Origin: Punctularia strigosozonata HHB-11173 SS5
Lineage: Eukaryota > Basidiomycota > Agaricomycetes > Corticiales > Punctulariaceae
Assembly: GCF_000264995.1 (NCBI RefSeq)
Contig: NW_006767435.1
Location: 2,725,208-2,789,207, forward strand
Reading direction: 5' to 3'
DNA: 64,000 nucleotides
Positions 23,990 to 36,236 of this stretch are shown here, one piece after another; position 1 is the stretch's first letter; every line of letters starts with the position of its first letter. The position numbers were made by a program, and so were the translations under genes. The notes below the pieces were generated by a model. It did no database searches and was not told the DNA's origin. It saw nothing but the letters and a program-made list of their open reading frames with translations.

Positions 23990-25241
23990 CACGGGATTTC
24001 ACTTACTGGATGCCGACCATGTGATTATCTGAACCCCAGTCCGGTATGCGGGTACCGATGATCCGACCCCCCGGGATCGGTACATGCGGGGTGAGGAGCT
24101 CGTTCGCTGCAACGGACGATTTTCCTTGCTGAGTAGTGCCTTTGCGTGCCATATCGGATGCCTGGCCTGAGGCAGACATATTCAGCGATGACTGAGGCTC
24201 ACATGGACAGAACTGGAGGGAACGATTGACAAATCCCGCCGGCACGGCACTGCATTTAGGACGTTCTTCACTGACTGTTCAATCCATCGTATGACTTTGT
24301 AGTAATATAGAGAGCCTGGCGTTCTAGGCAAGTGCTAGATCCATTGCTCAACTCAGGAACCCCTCTACTGGCCACCCGTAGGTATGTTCAGATGGTGAGG
24401 TATAGGCTCTCCACATTTCTCGCTAGAACGTTCAATACCTGCAGATGTTCGTCATTGGGAGTTAGAGGCAATTCATGCACACGCAGCGCCGGTCTCGGGC
24501 CCACCGGGGCGTGTGATTGACCAGAATTTGTATTTGTAGTTGTATTTGTAGAGGTGATGCGGTGTTACCTCAATGTTACCTGGGACATCGGAAGTAACCA
24601 CATTCCTTGAAATCAGACATGATTGTCGACGTTGGGTGTGATGCAGGACCGCTAACTGTTGATAGAACGTATTACATCAAAACCGTCCGATATTGTGTTC
24701 ATCTTTACATACATGCATAGCTGCTAGTACACGTTCGCGATATCGATCCAAGCTGCGTAATTACTGTTAGCGACTCAATGAGGTGATTGCTGGTGCCTCA
24801 CCTCCACCGACATTGTTGTTCGGCCTGCGCTGTGTGCTGTATATCGTTACGTATGGCACACTGTGTACACAATGCGTGAAACGCGGATTTCGAGGCAACA
24901 AGCAACCTCATGAGGCTATTGGTGACAAATCGATTGTTCACTGAGCGATGGCAGCACACGAAGACTTTCTACGAGATCGACCAGGGTCGTTATATATACG
25001 AACCCAGGGCCAGCGTCGCGCAATGGCGAACGGCACACGGACCCCTGGGTTCTGCCGGGGGGTCGGTGTTCTACACCACGATGACTTTGAGTGACATCAC
25101 CTGCAGGTTGCCTCCAGGCCGACGTCATGGCCCAAACGCCCGCCTCAAAAGCGGACGGCATCGGTTGGAGGCAACGCAAAGACTTGTATTGTTTCATTGA
25201 TCTAGCCTACCTCGACCCTTTCATTTTACCTCCGCATCAAC
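23990..25241. other. Intergenic region, 1.25 kb
   Basis: Lies between the divergent fumarate reductase and LEA-like genes. There is a short imperfect repeat TTGTATTTGTAG near 24529-24552 and TATATATA near 24992. No gene is recognised. Confidence 0.5.
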
Positions 25242-26327
25242 ATGATCCGCACCCAAGCCCTCCGTGCCGCACCCCGCGCGTCTATCGTCGCCGGCGCACG
25301 GCGCATGGCCACCAACAACGCCAACAGGCAGACCGTACCGCCAGCGGCTCCCAACCCCGAGGCGAAGGAGAAGGAGCTTAAGGCGGAGGGCGCAGGCTCA
25401 AGCACCATCTACATTCTCACTGCTCTCGCTGCCGCCGCAGGAGGCGTCTACTGGAGCATGTCGCGTGTAGGCAACTGCTACATGAACTCGAAGTTGAGAA
25501 TACTGACGTATTTGTCCAGGATCCCGCCGCTGATGGCGAAAAGACTAAGCAGAAGGCGAAGGAGGTTCAGCATGATGCCCACGCCAAGGCCGACGAACTG
25601 ATCGCCAAGGCCAAGAGCGTTGAACCATCCGACAAGGACACCATCTACGCTACTCGCGCTCGTGTGCAGTCTGAAGCCGCTCATGATCGCGATGTTATCG
25701 GGCAGGTCAAGGGTTCTGCACTACAGTACAGCAACGACGCCCAGAAGAAGTGTATGTCTTTCGTTCTGACTGCATTCCATCAGCATCTCACTCCCATTAT
25801 TAGACGCTGAAACTCGTGACGCCGCTCTCGCGAAGGCTCAGCAGGCTCAGTCTGAGGCTGCGTCCAAGTATGGCGCGGTTAAGAGCGATGCCGAGAAGCG
25901 CTTGGAGGAAGCGAAATCGGCCGTGTACCACAAATATGAGGGCGTCAAGGACGAAGCAGCTCACTTGCGAGCCGATGCGGAAATGAAGTACGAGGATTCC
26001 AAGTCCGGCTGGTTCGGCTGGTGGGGTTCTACCAAGGTCGGTCTCGATTCCGGAAACCTTCGAAGGCTCAGTGTGCTCACGACCATGCAGAAGGATGCAC
26101 AGGCCAAAGTTGATGCGACCAAGGCGGAGGCCTCCGCCAAGTACGACGCAGTAAAGAGCGAGGCGGAAACGAAGAAGGCGCAAGCGGAACAGGGCTGGTT
26201 CAGCTGGCTCGGATGGAGCAAGGCGAAAGGAAGCGAGGCGAAGTACGAGGCAGCGGATACCGTCAAGGAGGGTGCTGACAAGACGAGCGGATGGGCACAA
26301 GCCAAGAAGGACGAAGCGCGCCGATGA
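25242..26327 (+). CDS. Mitochondrial membrane-anchored LEA-like coiled-coil protein
   Basis: ATG 25242 opens an Arg/Ala-rich, acid-free N terminus (MIRTQALRAAPRASIVAGAR) that looks like a mitochondrial presequence. One membrane helix follows (IYILTALAAAAGGVYW). The rest is a long Ala/Lys/Glu/Asp-rich helical region with repeats of the KYxAVKSEAE type, as in late-embryogenesis-abundant proteins. Two Trp-rich motifs recur, WFGWWGSTK and WFSWLGWSK. Introns lie after YWSMSR, after YSNDAQKK, and probably at 26037-26090; that last one is 54 nt with no stop, so its retention would add 18 residues. Probably a stress or inner-membrane organising protein; the family has no assigned reaction. Confidence 0.7.
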
Positions 26328-26440
26328 GCTTCACGCTTTCCCACCTAACTGAACCCCTTCGTGCGATGGCAACACGTGCAAACGAGCGAAGATGTATTAT
26401 TGCAATGTAGTAATATCATACGTTATAATGGAACAAATCT

Positions 26441-29400
26441 CTATATCGTTTTGTCGTCGTATTCCGTTCGTGATGCAACAACTCCGCCGGTGACATCTCC
26501 ATTGGGTCCGAGACCTTGACTCGTCGCTAATTGCCTGAACTTCGAGTTGGGGTTTTGCAAAAGTTCATGGGGACTGGCGCTTTCTACTATCTTTCCGTCC
26601 TCCATCACGAGAATATGGTCAAAATCTATGATTGTCGCTGGAGAAGAGGTTATCGACGAGCTCGATACGAACGTCTAAACTCCTCTGGAACACATACCGA
26701 TACGGTGGGCAACAGCGATAACAGTGCAATCCGCGAAAGCCGTCCTGACCACTTCTCGCATCTGTTCATCGGTCTTCAAATCCAAACTGGTACGTTTATG
26801 TGAGTTCGGTCAAGCAACCAGGCGAGGAAAGTGACTTGCCTACTGCTAGCTTCGTCGAGGACGACGATTCGCTTTCGACGCAAGAGAACGCGCGCCAAGC
26901 AAAGCAACTGACATTGTCCCTTGGAGAACGAGCCGCTCTCCTCGAGCATCGCGTCCAGTTTCTCTGGCAAAGCGCCGACGGCCTCGGCCATCCCGACGTC
27001 CTTCAACGCGGCCCACATCTCCTCCTCATCTCGTAGCCCTTCGGGATCGAGGTTCTCGCGCAACGTGGCTCGCCATATGAATGGTTCTTGGGAGACAAGG
27101 CTGAAGAGCACGCCAAACGAACTATCAACCACGATCACCGGCAGGACATACACGAATCTACGCACCTCAATGATCCACGCAAGGTAGTGACGGAGATAGA
27201 TTGCGTATCAAGGTCATCGATCAGAATTCTGCCGTCCAATAGGGAGTCGTCCAATGCACGGAACAATGCCATGATCAGAGTACTCTTGCCGGAACTACAA
27301 AGGCGTATTATTATGAGAACGTCGAGCTGTGGGCGGAGCGAACGTACCCCGTTCTTCCGCACACACCGACCTTCTTTCCCCCAGAAATTCGGAAAGAGAC
27401 ACTGTTCAGTGCGGGAGCGAGGTCGGCTCTGAACAATCGGGGTAAGCGTAAGATGCGGTTGATAGTATATTCACAAACTAACTTGTAGCGCAGCTTGACG
27501 TCGTCGAATGTGACAGACCCTGAAGTCGGCCATTGTGTGGGCGGTTTACTCTTCGCTAGCTCGGTGATGTACTTGCTCTCCTCGGGAGGTAAGGAGGAGT
27601 ACTCGTGGATTCGCGATATTGACACGGAACCATTCTCCAGTTGCCCGATGCTCTGTGCGATCAAGCAGGTTAGACAACGTCTTGTTGAAGAGCTCGACGT
27701 ACCAAGAGGACTCGGGACAGATCGTCTCCGAGATTTATCAGGTTAGAAAGAGCCAGACCGAGGCTAGCAAGAACATCAGCGACTAGCCGCTTGCATCGAG
27801 AATTCGATCGCTTACAAAGCTGGATCTGTAGAGTGGCGAAGGCCCACCGACAATCCAGCGAGCCCGACAGCTAGCACAAAGGTAACAAGACTTAACGCAG
27901 TCCTCCTGCAGGATGGCATTAGCAAAAGCAGATTGCACTGAGCGGGAACACTCGCAAGAAACGCAGGCTGGCCAGGCGATAGTAATAGGGGCCTTGACTG
28001 CGGTCAAGATGCAGATCATTAATGGACCGGAAGTGGCCTTGAACGCCAAAGGCACTGCACAGGATTATCAGTAATGTATCACTGGCGAAGTTCTGCGAAA
28101 CATACCGGATCGTCTCCAGACCAGTGAGGGTGGAAGAAAACTATTTGGGGCAGGTCAGATTACATCTTGGCCATACTGCTGCAACATGACATACCCCGGT
28201 GTAGAGCGGAGACTTGCTGCCGGCTTCCAGATGCTGTAACTGTTTGGAGGATCTCTATGATCCGCGGGGTCAGCGAGCAACCATGGCTCTTCTACGAGCC
28301 TTGACTGACAACATAAAGTTGCAAGACAATCCAGTTTGCGATCACCAATGCAGGGACAGAAACCAAAAGCCAAGGCGTCTTAACGGACGAAGTCAGCTTT
28401 CACCAATGGATCAAACGCGAGTCAAGACTCACTGCGATGAAGATGAAAACAGCCGTCCCGACTGTGACGAACGCAGGTGAGATATTTAGAGCGCCACAGT
28501 GTATTGCAGAGAACTCACCAATGGTGACACTATCGGTCAACACACTCAAGAAGGATATAGGAAACGCAAAATCAAGCATGAATATGTCCTGACACAAAGG
28601 CATGAGTCGCTGGATGCAGAGCCTGCACAAGTGATGATCACCTGCGAGAACCTGTTGAGTATGCGACCTGCGGGAGTCTTCATGAAGAAGGCAGGAACGG
28701 TGTTGAAAACGCTCGAAATCTCTGCTTCATGGGCTCTGGGACCGGTATAACTGCGTAAGATCGGTATGGTGAGCATGCGTGACTTGCTGGGTCATGCATC
28801 GACACACCTTGTGACGACAGCGCAGTACTGCCTCAAGGAGGCGAGGCTGTATAACGCAATTTTCATTTCAATGGACTAGAATGTGGATATTCGTAGGCAT
28901 TCGTACCTTATGACAAGGAAGGCAACACTGATCCCTGCATATCCACCAATCCATGGGGCGACGGCAGAGGTGCTGTGCGTAGACCACTCTTTCGTATAGA
29001 CCTGGCAGGCGTGAGTGCCATGACATGTTGCATTCTACTCCGATGATATACCTGTAAACCAACTCTTATGGCTCCATTCGACATGATCAGCAACTGGGAG
29101 CACAAGTCAGCACGGACGCCTTGCATATCAGTCGAGCCGTACCGCAGCCAACACGGTGCGAGGCCATGTGGTCATTTGTGCAAAGAAAATGTAGGGTGTC
29201 CATCCCAGAGACTTTGGTGATATGGGTGCTTCGTCATCTTCTTGTTCCGCTACATGCTCCGTCAGAGTCCCGGCAGCATAGATACTATCTTCCTGAATGT
29301 CTGGATGAGATTGCGAGTGCTCGGTGTGCGGAACATAACCCTGCTTCTTGATTTCATCCAGTGTGCCCTGATACAGGATGCGACCGGCCTCGAGCACGAT

Positions 29401-32400
29401 GACATTGTTAGCCGCGTGCAGATGCTTAACTAGGATGATGCATCCAAATTCAGAAATGAATGTCGAAGACTGCGGGTGTCAGGCTTACGATTGTGCGTGA
29501 CAAGGAGGATTGCCTTTCCCGCCAGCAAACCGCCGGAACCAAACAGAGAACGAAATACTGATACAGTTTGAGTTACGAACATAAACAATACCGGTAACAA
29601 AGTTCTCACCGTGAAGCTCGGTCTCCGCGTCCAGGGCGCTCAAAGGATCATCTAAGAGAGTCCAGTCGGCGTTGGCGTATACCGCACGAGCAAGCCCCTG
29701 AGACACATCAACACTCGTATCACTATAGCGACCTTGTGGGACTCACGATTCTCTGCTTTTGGCCGCCGCTTAGTCTACGTCCCTTCTCTCCCAATAGGGT
29801 GCCATCTCCTCTAGGCATCCTTCTTATGTCTTCGGTGAGAGCGCATGCATCCAGAACACGGAAGTAACGATCTGCATCGAATTCCAGCCCGAAAACGACA
29901 TTTTCGCGGATTGTTCCAGGGATGATGAACGCATCCTGTTGCGCGTATGCAATGGGCGACTGCAGAGATGCGTAGAAACCAGATTTCTTGACTGTCTCGC
30001 CTAGAATTGAGGCGAGGAGAAGTGATTTACCCTTCATATTCTCTATGCATCAATGACTCCGTGAATAGAGAATGCTGGGTACACACTGAGGCTACGGCAC
30101 CGACACACATATGCACACCAGGTCCCGAAAGCTCTAGATCAATGTCTTGAAGAAAGGCATCCGATTTGGTCGACCAAGAGAAGGAGGCAGATTGCATCGA
30201 TATGGTTGTCCCCTGCGTTCTGAGCAGTTCATCCTTGATCTTCTCGTCCTCGTAATCGGTCTCCCTATCCTTCTCAACTGGGGACTTATCAACTCGTTCC
30301 GGCAGTAGCAAAAACTCGTGAATGCGTTTCAGCGATGCGTATGAAGCCGCCAGTGCGGGGAGAGTTTGGCCTGTCGAGGAGATTCGATGAATATTTTGGG
30401 GCTGCGAGATGGTTGACGTTACCAAGGAGATTTAGCGGGCTGTCCAGCAGGCTGACTGTCGCAACAATCGTGAACAATCTTTGAGGATTGAGCGGTGCTT
30501 TGCCTTGTGAGGCCACCAGTCCCGCGTATGGCCCGATTACGGATAACAGAGAGAAAACGTAAGCTGTATTGGATAGCGCAACAGCAACGACCAGGGTGTC
30601 GCTGCGGAAGGAAGATCGTATCAGCACGATATTCCCAACAGCGACATTATCACGTACTAGTAGATACGCGCGTGTTTCGTCTCCGCAATACGCAACTCTG
30701 CGGCTTTCCGCGCAAGAATGCCTTCATATCTCGCCCACTTGATGGGAAGGAAATTTTGAAGCACCGATGAGAGGAATTTCACCCGCTCGTCCGTAGATTT
30801 CAGCCATGCTGCCTGCCGTTTCCCGATCGGTGCCCCCACAAACCCTGCTAGTGCAATGACCACAAATGTCACTCCAAGCGGTAAGAACGCTGGCCATGTT
30901 GCCTATACAAGAGGTGAATCCGGCAGATCTGATGCAGAAAAGTGAACAGAAGACTGACTTGATTGTACAAGATGATGATGGAGAGAACGATGGATACGAG
31001 CGCCGCCCAAACCTCATGAAATATTTGCATCCCTTCGCATATTCTTTCCACGTCGACGGACCTGGTGAAAGGAATCCAGTCAGGGGTGCAGGCTGATTGT
31101 GTCGCGTAGTGTCATACATATAAGTACTTGCAGCGCCGCTACCGACAGAGCGTCCCGTTTCCAAGTTCAGTCTCAGCGATTTCTCATATATCATGCCGAC
31201 CAGAGCGCCTCTATACGTGATAACAACGTCGTACACCTTCAAATGATAAAAGATGGATCCGACGTCTTTCGAAATACAACACAAACAAGCGCACCTCTTC
31301 CAGATAGAGGGAGACGGAGATGGCTAATACTGCGTATACGCAGACGAATGCGCCAACCAGTGCCCAGCCGACGTCGGAAGGCCGCTCGGGGTTGGAGATG
31401 AAGCCGACCATCTGGTTCACAAGAAGCGGTTGCGCAAACGTCGCGAACAGCTGGATGAGGCGCGGCAGAATCGGTGTAAGGAACATGCCTCCAAACGCGG
31501 TTAAGGAGGCTCGAGAAAGATAGCTCGACGTTCGACTGGAAGACAACATATTGAGATTGCTGCCAAGACGAGTAGTGATTGCAATCATACGGTGTCTGCT
31601 GAAGCGCCTTCTGCAAGGTCGTCTTCGAAGCCGAAGCGTGCATGAACTCGGGGATATCTGAGCAGTCGTCGATTGTCAGGGTGGTCTTGCGGCCTTTCCA
31701 CAGAAGAGGGAATAGCCAGAAGTATAACGAGCGGTATATCCAGCTTGCCGTAATCGCTTTTGGCAGCGTCTACAAATAAGGATCAGATATATATACCGAA
31801 CCAAATGTAATTCTCACTGCACCTGATCTTGCAGAAGAGCACGTTTATGGATGAGTTCCACGCACATAACCGCAAGATATGATGCCACGAGAAGTACGCA
31901 GGCAATGAAGAGGCCATGTTCGGCGTGGTCCAGGCCGATCAACACGTACGTCCGCACAGTCGCGGCCGTAAAGATGCTTTTCAACAAGGCGTAGCAGGTA
32001 ACAAGCGCACTAGGCCGGACAGAATTGAAGTGCTCGTAATAAACGAGAACTGACATGACCACCTGACGAGGATGTGAACACACGTAGTGCGTGATAACGA
32101 AAAACACCTTACACTACTAATGACTTGTACAATCGGGGAGGCGACCCACAGCGAGAGTGTGCCTCGGTTATGCGCGCGTGTCTCAAGCACGGTATTCGCG
32201 ACGCAAAGCGAAATGCATGACAAGCAGGCGAACGCCTTCGTAGGAAGGAGCCCGAAACCGAGCTTACGAACAGCGGAACCCGATCGCGAGAGTTGAAACA
32301 CCCGTACGCCTGCTAACATCAGGAACACCAGATCAGGTAGAGTCGACATGATGCTAGACAGATGTCAGGCGATGTTGGAATATAGTAGCTTGTTGTAAAA

Positions 32401-32493
32401 GTCTGCTCACGTCTGCTCGAATCTAAGGGTGAAGTCCAGGAACCGGCAGGTGGACCCTGGCCCGAAGGACGAATCCTGGGAGCAGGACGACAT
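26441..32493 (-). CDS. ABC transporter, ABCC/MRP subfamily (full-length, two half-transporters)
   Basis: A plasma- or vacuolar-membrane exporter of conjugates and drugs. Start is ATG 32491-32493, with the family-like N terminus RFLDFTLRFEQTIM and an extra N-terminal membrane domain. The first membrane domain contains ILPRLIQLFATFAQPLLVN, YEKSLRLNLETG and MSVDVERICEGMQIF. The first nucleotide-binding domain has Walker A GAVASGKSLLL (split by an intron), AYAQQDAFIIPGTIREN, LSGGQKQRI, Walker B WTLLDDPLSALDAE and LLVTHN. The second half has GRTG-SGKST (intron inside Walker A), SQEPFIWRATLREN, a divergent signature SFSKGQCQLLCLAR and Walker B RIVVLDEASS. It ends HILVMEDGKIVESASPHELL, then a short tail. 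More than 20 short introns; no break in the frame was seen. Confidence 0.9.
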
Positions 32494-33192
32494 GGCGGCA
32501 GGTAGCGGGTTTGGGACGAGCATGAAACCACGAAAGGCATTGATATATTCTAACCTGCTATCCTGAAGGCCCGCAGTCCCAAACCGCACACGCAAGCGCC
32601 CGCTCGACTCATCACGGACCCGGTATCCCAATCACGGTCTGGCTTTGGGAGACGTTCAGGTGTGCATAGCCACTGCGCCCGCAGCAACGCTTGCGCGTAC
32701 GCAGGACCGGTTCCACGCAAACCTATTGAGCACTCGCGCCAAAGCTATCCTATCTCAATGTTTGTCGGCACACGGACTGCATGCTCATTGGACCTCGCAT
32801 TGCTGCTCGACAAGCAACGCAGGCTCACCATGGGCCGGGATGGGTCAAGTAATCTAGGCGTCTGGCAAGTATTGAACTCTATTTTTCACGTACCATAACC
32901 GTAGTAGTGGCCACAGACGTCCGCATACTGTGCTTTCAGCCGTCCTAGATTCGTGCAGCTATAAGCCGGCCCTTGGTACGTATGTGAGATGACCACCGCG
33001 GCCCCGCTCCTGTTATCGGCGATTGGACACAAGCGTCCAGAATATCGAACGGAAGCCATCCAAACGTTTTTCCGTGGTCACTGGAGCGTACACTCCGAGA
33101 TACACAAGAGGGGCTCGATGGCGAGGTCGAGTCAAAGGTTTCTCGCGCTTCTTCGACCAAAGGAAGCAGGGCGAGTACTAATCCAGATGTAC
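32494..33192. other. Intergenic region, 0.7 kb
   Basis: Promoter of the ABC transporter (minus) and 3' end of the next gene. I see no gene, repeat or clear motif. Confidence 0.5.
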
Positions 33193-36100
33193 TCAGTCGT
33201 CCGATACCGACTCGACGGAAGCCGCATAGCGGCCCTGTGGCTTCCGTTTGGTCTGGTGAGGTGAATCCAGGATCGTTCCCAAGCGTTCGATCCGCTCTCG
33301 CACGCTCGCCGATCCCGACGGAGCTCGCGTAACGACCCCAGGTGGTGGAACCGGTATCGGATTATGGTTGTTGGAGCGCACCAGGAGATCGTCGTTGAAT
33401 TCGCTGCCGGCGTCACTGTGGTCCCGAACGGTTGCTAGTCAATACACCACGACAAACAAGCTATGCGACAAAAAAGCCTACCTGCCAAATCTCGACCCGC
33501 GTAGCGAATCCCGATCGCCGCCGCCTTTCGGCGCGTCCGAGAAGATGGAGAAGGGTCTATTCAGAGGTGCCGGCGTGGCACCGGCATTCATGTTGGTGCT
33601 GATAGTTCCCCACGACGATCCATACGGGCTTGATGCAGTCCGTGGGCTCCATCCCACTGTAGAAGGCGGGAGCGGCACCCGTGCGGCAGCAGCCGTGGCG
33701 CTGCTTGTCGTGCCACCGCTGCTTGTCCGCGTCCGCGCCGAACGGGAAGAAGCAGGCCGCCCCGGCTGTGGATATGACACGCCGCTAGGCAGTGGTGCTT
33801 CCTCGTAGCGGGGCGTTGCGCCTGCCATATGTTTCGGACGTTGCGGTGGTGTTGTCAAAGTGTCAAGGCTGCCTAAGCTCGAAGAGATTTCGTCGTCGGG
33901 CTCGGACGACTCCGGGGTTGGAATGTTGCGGCTGAGCTCAGTCTGAATCGCCGGAGTACCTCGTCCACCGTAGATGTTGACGGGTGCTCTCCTCGCGCTG
34001 CCACGCGACCTGTCGCTATACACACCCGGGGGTGGGACAGGGACGACAGATGGCGCGGGTACCGGCATGGCGGTAGGGGCGGGTGCAGGTACTGGAGCAC
34101 TGTTACTGGGATTACTCGGCATTCCGGATGTTGCAGGCTCGATCTCGAAACTTCCGGGCATAGGGGCTCCAGCTCCTGGGTCTACGCGCATGACGCTGGG
34201 TACCGACGGCGCACGAGGAATCACGGGAGCAGATGGCGGCCGCGAAGGCGCGTTGGCTGTTCTAGGTTGGTTGACCATCGCGTTTCCAACGGTGATCGGA
34301 GGTTGCGGAGCTATCTGAACTGGGACAGCTCCCGGCGTTTGCGCATACTGTTCGGCTGACAGTGGCGGGGCCATAGGTACAAAGCCTGCCGGCAATCCAG
34401 TTGGCATGAATCCGGGCGGAAGACCCCCGAACATTGGTTGAGGCTGAGGAGCCGAGCCAGAAGGTACATATGGTGCTGACCCCGACGAAGACGACCCAGG
34501 ATAAGGTACGCCGACCGGTGGTGCAGCATAAGAGGGAGGGCCAGCGGTCGAGGGCATTGCGTACGATTCACTACCCGTACCAGGTGCGGGAGGTATAAAG
34601 GGCGCAACATTGTCTTCAGCCAAGTAATTCGGGTCCGAAGGTTCCGGAACTGCCGGGAGAGGGGAGTGCGCACTCTCTGGGCTGAGAAAGCCGACCATCG
34701 TCGTGCGCCTGGAAGTGTTGGAGGGAGGACGCGACTGTATAGCATGTTCAGTATGCACCTGGATGATGATGATGATACACTAACTGGAGGCTGGACGGTG
34801 ATATTAACCGCACTGCTCGTGGATGAGCGGAAACTCCTGTTTGATGGTTCCAAGGGGGGGCGCAGCGTGTTTCCGATGGTAGGCGTTGCGGAGGGTGGAC
34901 GCGCAGGCGTCCTCCGTCCGTCTGTGACACCAGAACTCATTCCACCATTCTCATACAGGGGTACAGGAGCAGCCTGCATGGCTGGAGTGAATGTCTGGAG
35001 ACTAGGTTTTCTGTTTGCCTCTGGTGCAGGACTGGCTTCAGGGATGACGCTGAGCTCGCGCTCGCCGCGACCCCGAGGGATGCCTCGATCGCGGAGCCTG
35101 CTGCCGCCGGCATCCGTTTCTGGCGGCGTGACCAGATCCATTTTCGACAGGTTCGTCGATCGCGAGGTCGACGAATCAGGCGACGATCCTCGTCTTGGGC
35201 GAGTCCTGAAGCTGGTCGTGGTCGGTGGCGCCGAAGGAGGGGCTGCATGTACAATGCGTACAGGTCGAATATCTTCTATGTCGATTGGGGACGTAAGGGT
35301 GGGAGATGCTGTGGTGGCGGGGGTAGCGGTCGGGGGAGGATATCTGCCCTCAAATTCGTGCGCAGGTGGCAAGCGTATCTGCCCGTCGTTGTCCATGTTC
35401 GGAATCCAGCCTTCTGGAGGCATATCCACTGGCGTGTGTCCGGGTGAACGAGGATAATTATGCATAATGACCGGATGTATCTGGCCGTCGTCGGGTGGTG
35501 GAGGGGGAACAGGAGCAGGGATATCGGGCCCGGTCTCGGTCGTAGCAGAGACCAGAGGTGTGTCACCGAAGGTGCGGATGGGTCCACCAAGGGACTCGTA
35601 GGTGCCAGGAGAGATATCTTCCTCTTCCTCCTCCTCCTCTTCCTGGTCTGCGCCGATTTCTTCCATGGTACGGAACCTGCCCTCGGCGTAGCCCGCGTAT
35701 CTTCCCCGTTCCAAGCCCTCCCGCAAGCCCTGCCTTCGTCCCTCCTCCCTAGCCATGTCCATCAGTCGCTCCTCCCTCAACCTGCGCGCCGTGGAACGAG
35801 CGCTTGCTGCCGCCTGTTCTGCGTCGCTCCTCTGGGTTTCGATAGCCTCGAGGATCTTCTGAGCACGATCGATCTCCGCCTGTGCTTGGGCTAGCTGCTG
35901 TTGGTAAAGTCGTAGCTCCTCCTTTGCACGCTTGACCTCCTGCTCTGCTAGTCGACGACCATCGTCAATAGCCCGGAAGCGCAAGGCAGCTTCCCGCGCC
36001 CGATGCTCGTTGTCGTCCGCTCGAGCGGCTTCTAGGTGCACCTGCCGCGACACATCGCCGAGGACACGCTCAAGGTCTCGAGTTTCGCGTTGTTGGTAGA

Positions 36101-36236
36101 GCAGCAGCCGGGCGAGCTGCTTGGAGGAGATGCCAGCGAAGTCGCTTTCCCGGTTCTTCGCCGCTTGTCGACGAGTTGACTTGAGATTGTCGTCATATTG
36201 GTGCGAAGAGCCGTTCGCGACGTCTACATGATTCAT
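33193..36236 (-). CDS. Large coiled-coil protein with disordered proline-rich C-terminal half
   Basis: Three exons. ATG 36234-36236 opens a segment with LARLLLYQQRETRDLERVLG and a coiled coil of roughly 100 residues (RLAEQEVKRAKEELRLYQQQ, AQAEIDRAQKILEAIETQ). An Arg/Gly repeat follows, EEGRRQGLREGLERGRYAG, then an acidic run of Glu and Asp. The following ~700 residues are low-complexity Pro/Ser/Thr/Ala with WIPNMDNDGQIRLPP and AAPPSAPPTTTSF. After the final intron it ends QGRYAASVESVSDD, stop at 33193-33195. No catalytic domain is seen. The architecture suggests a cytoskeletal, septal or scaffold protein, but that is only a guess. Codon use is ordinary and it looks intact. Confidence 0.75.

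Noticed and set aside
34666-35457. A 263-codon plus-strand frame
   Set aside because: It is antisense to the proline-rich protein; Pro/Ser codons read as Gly/Arg on the other strand.
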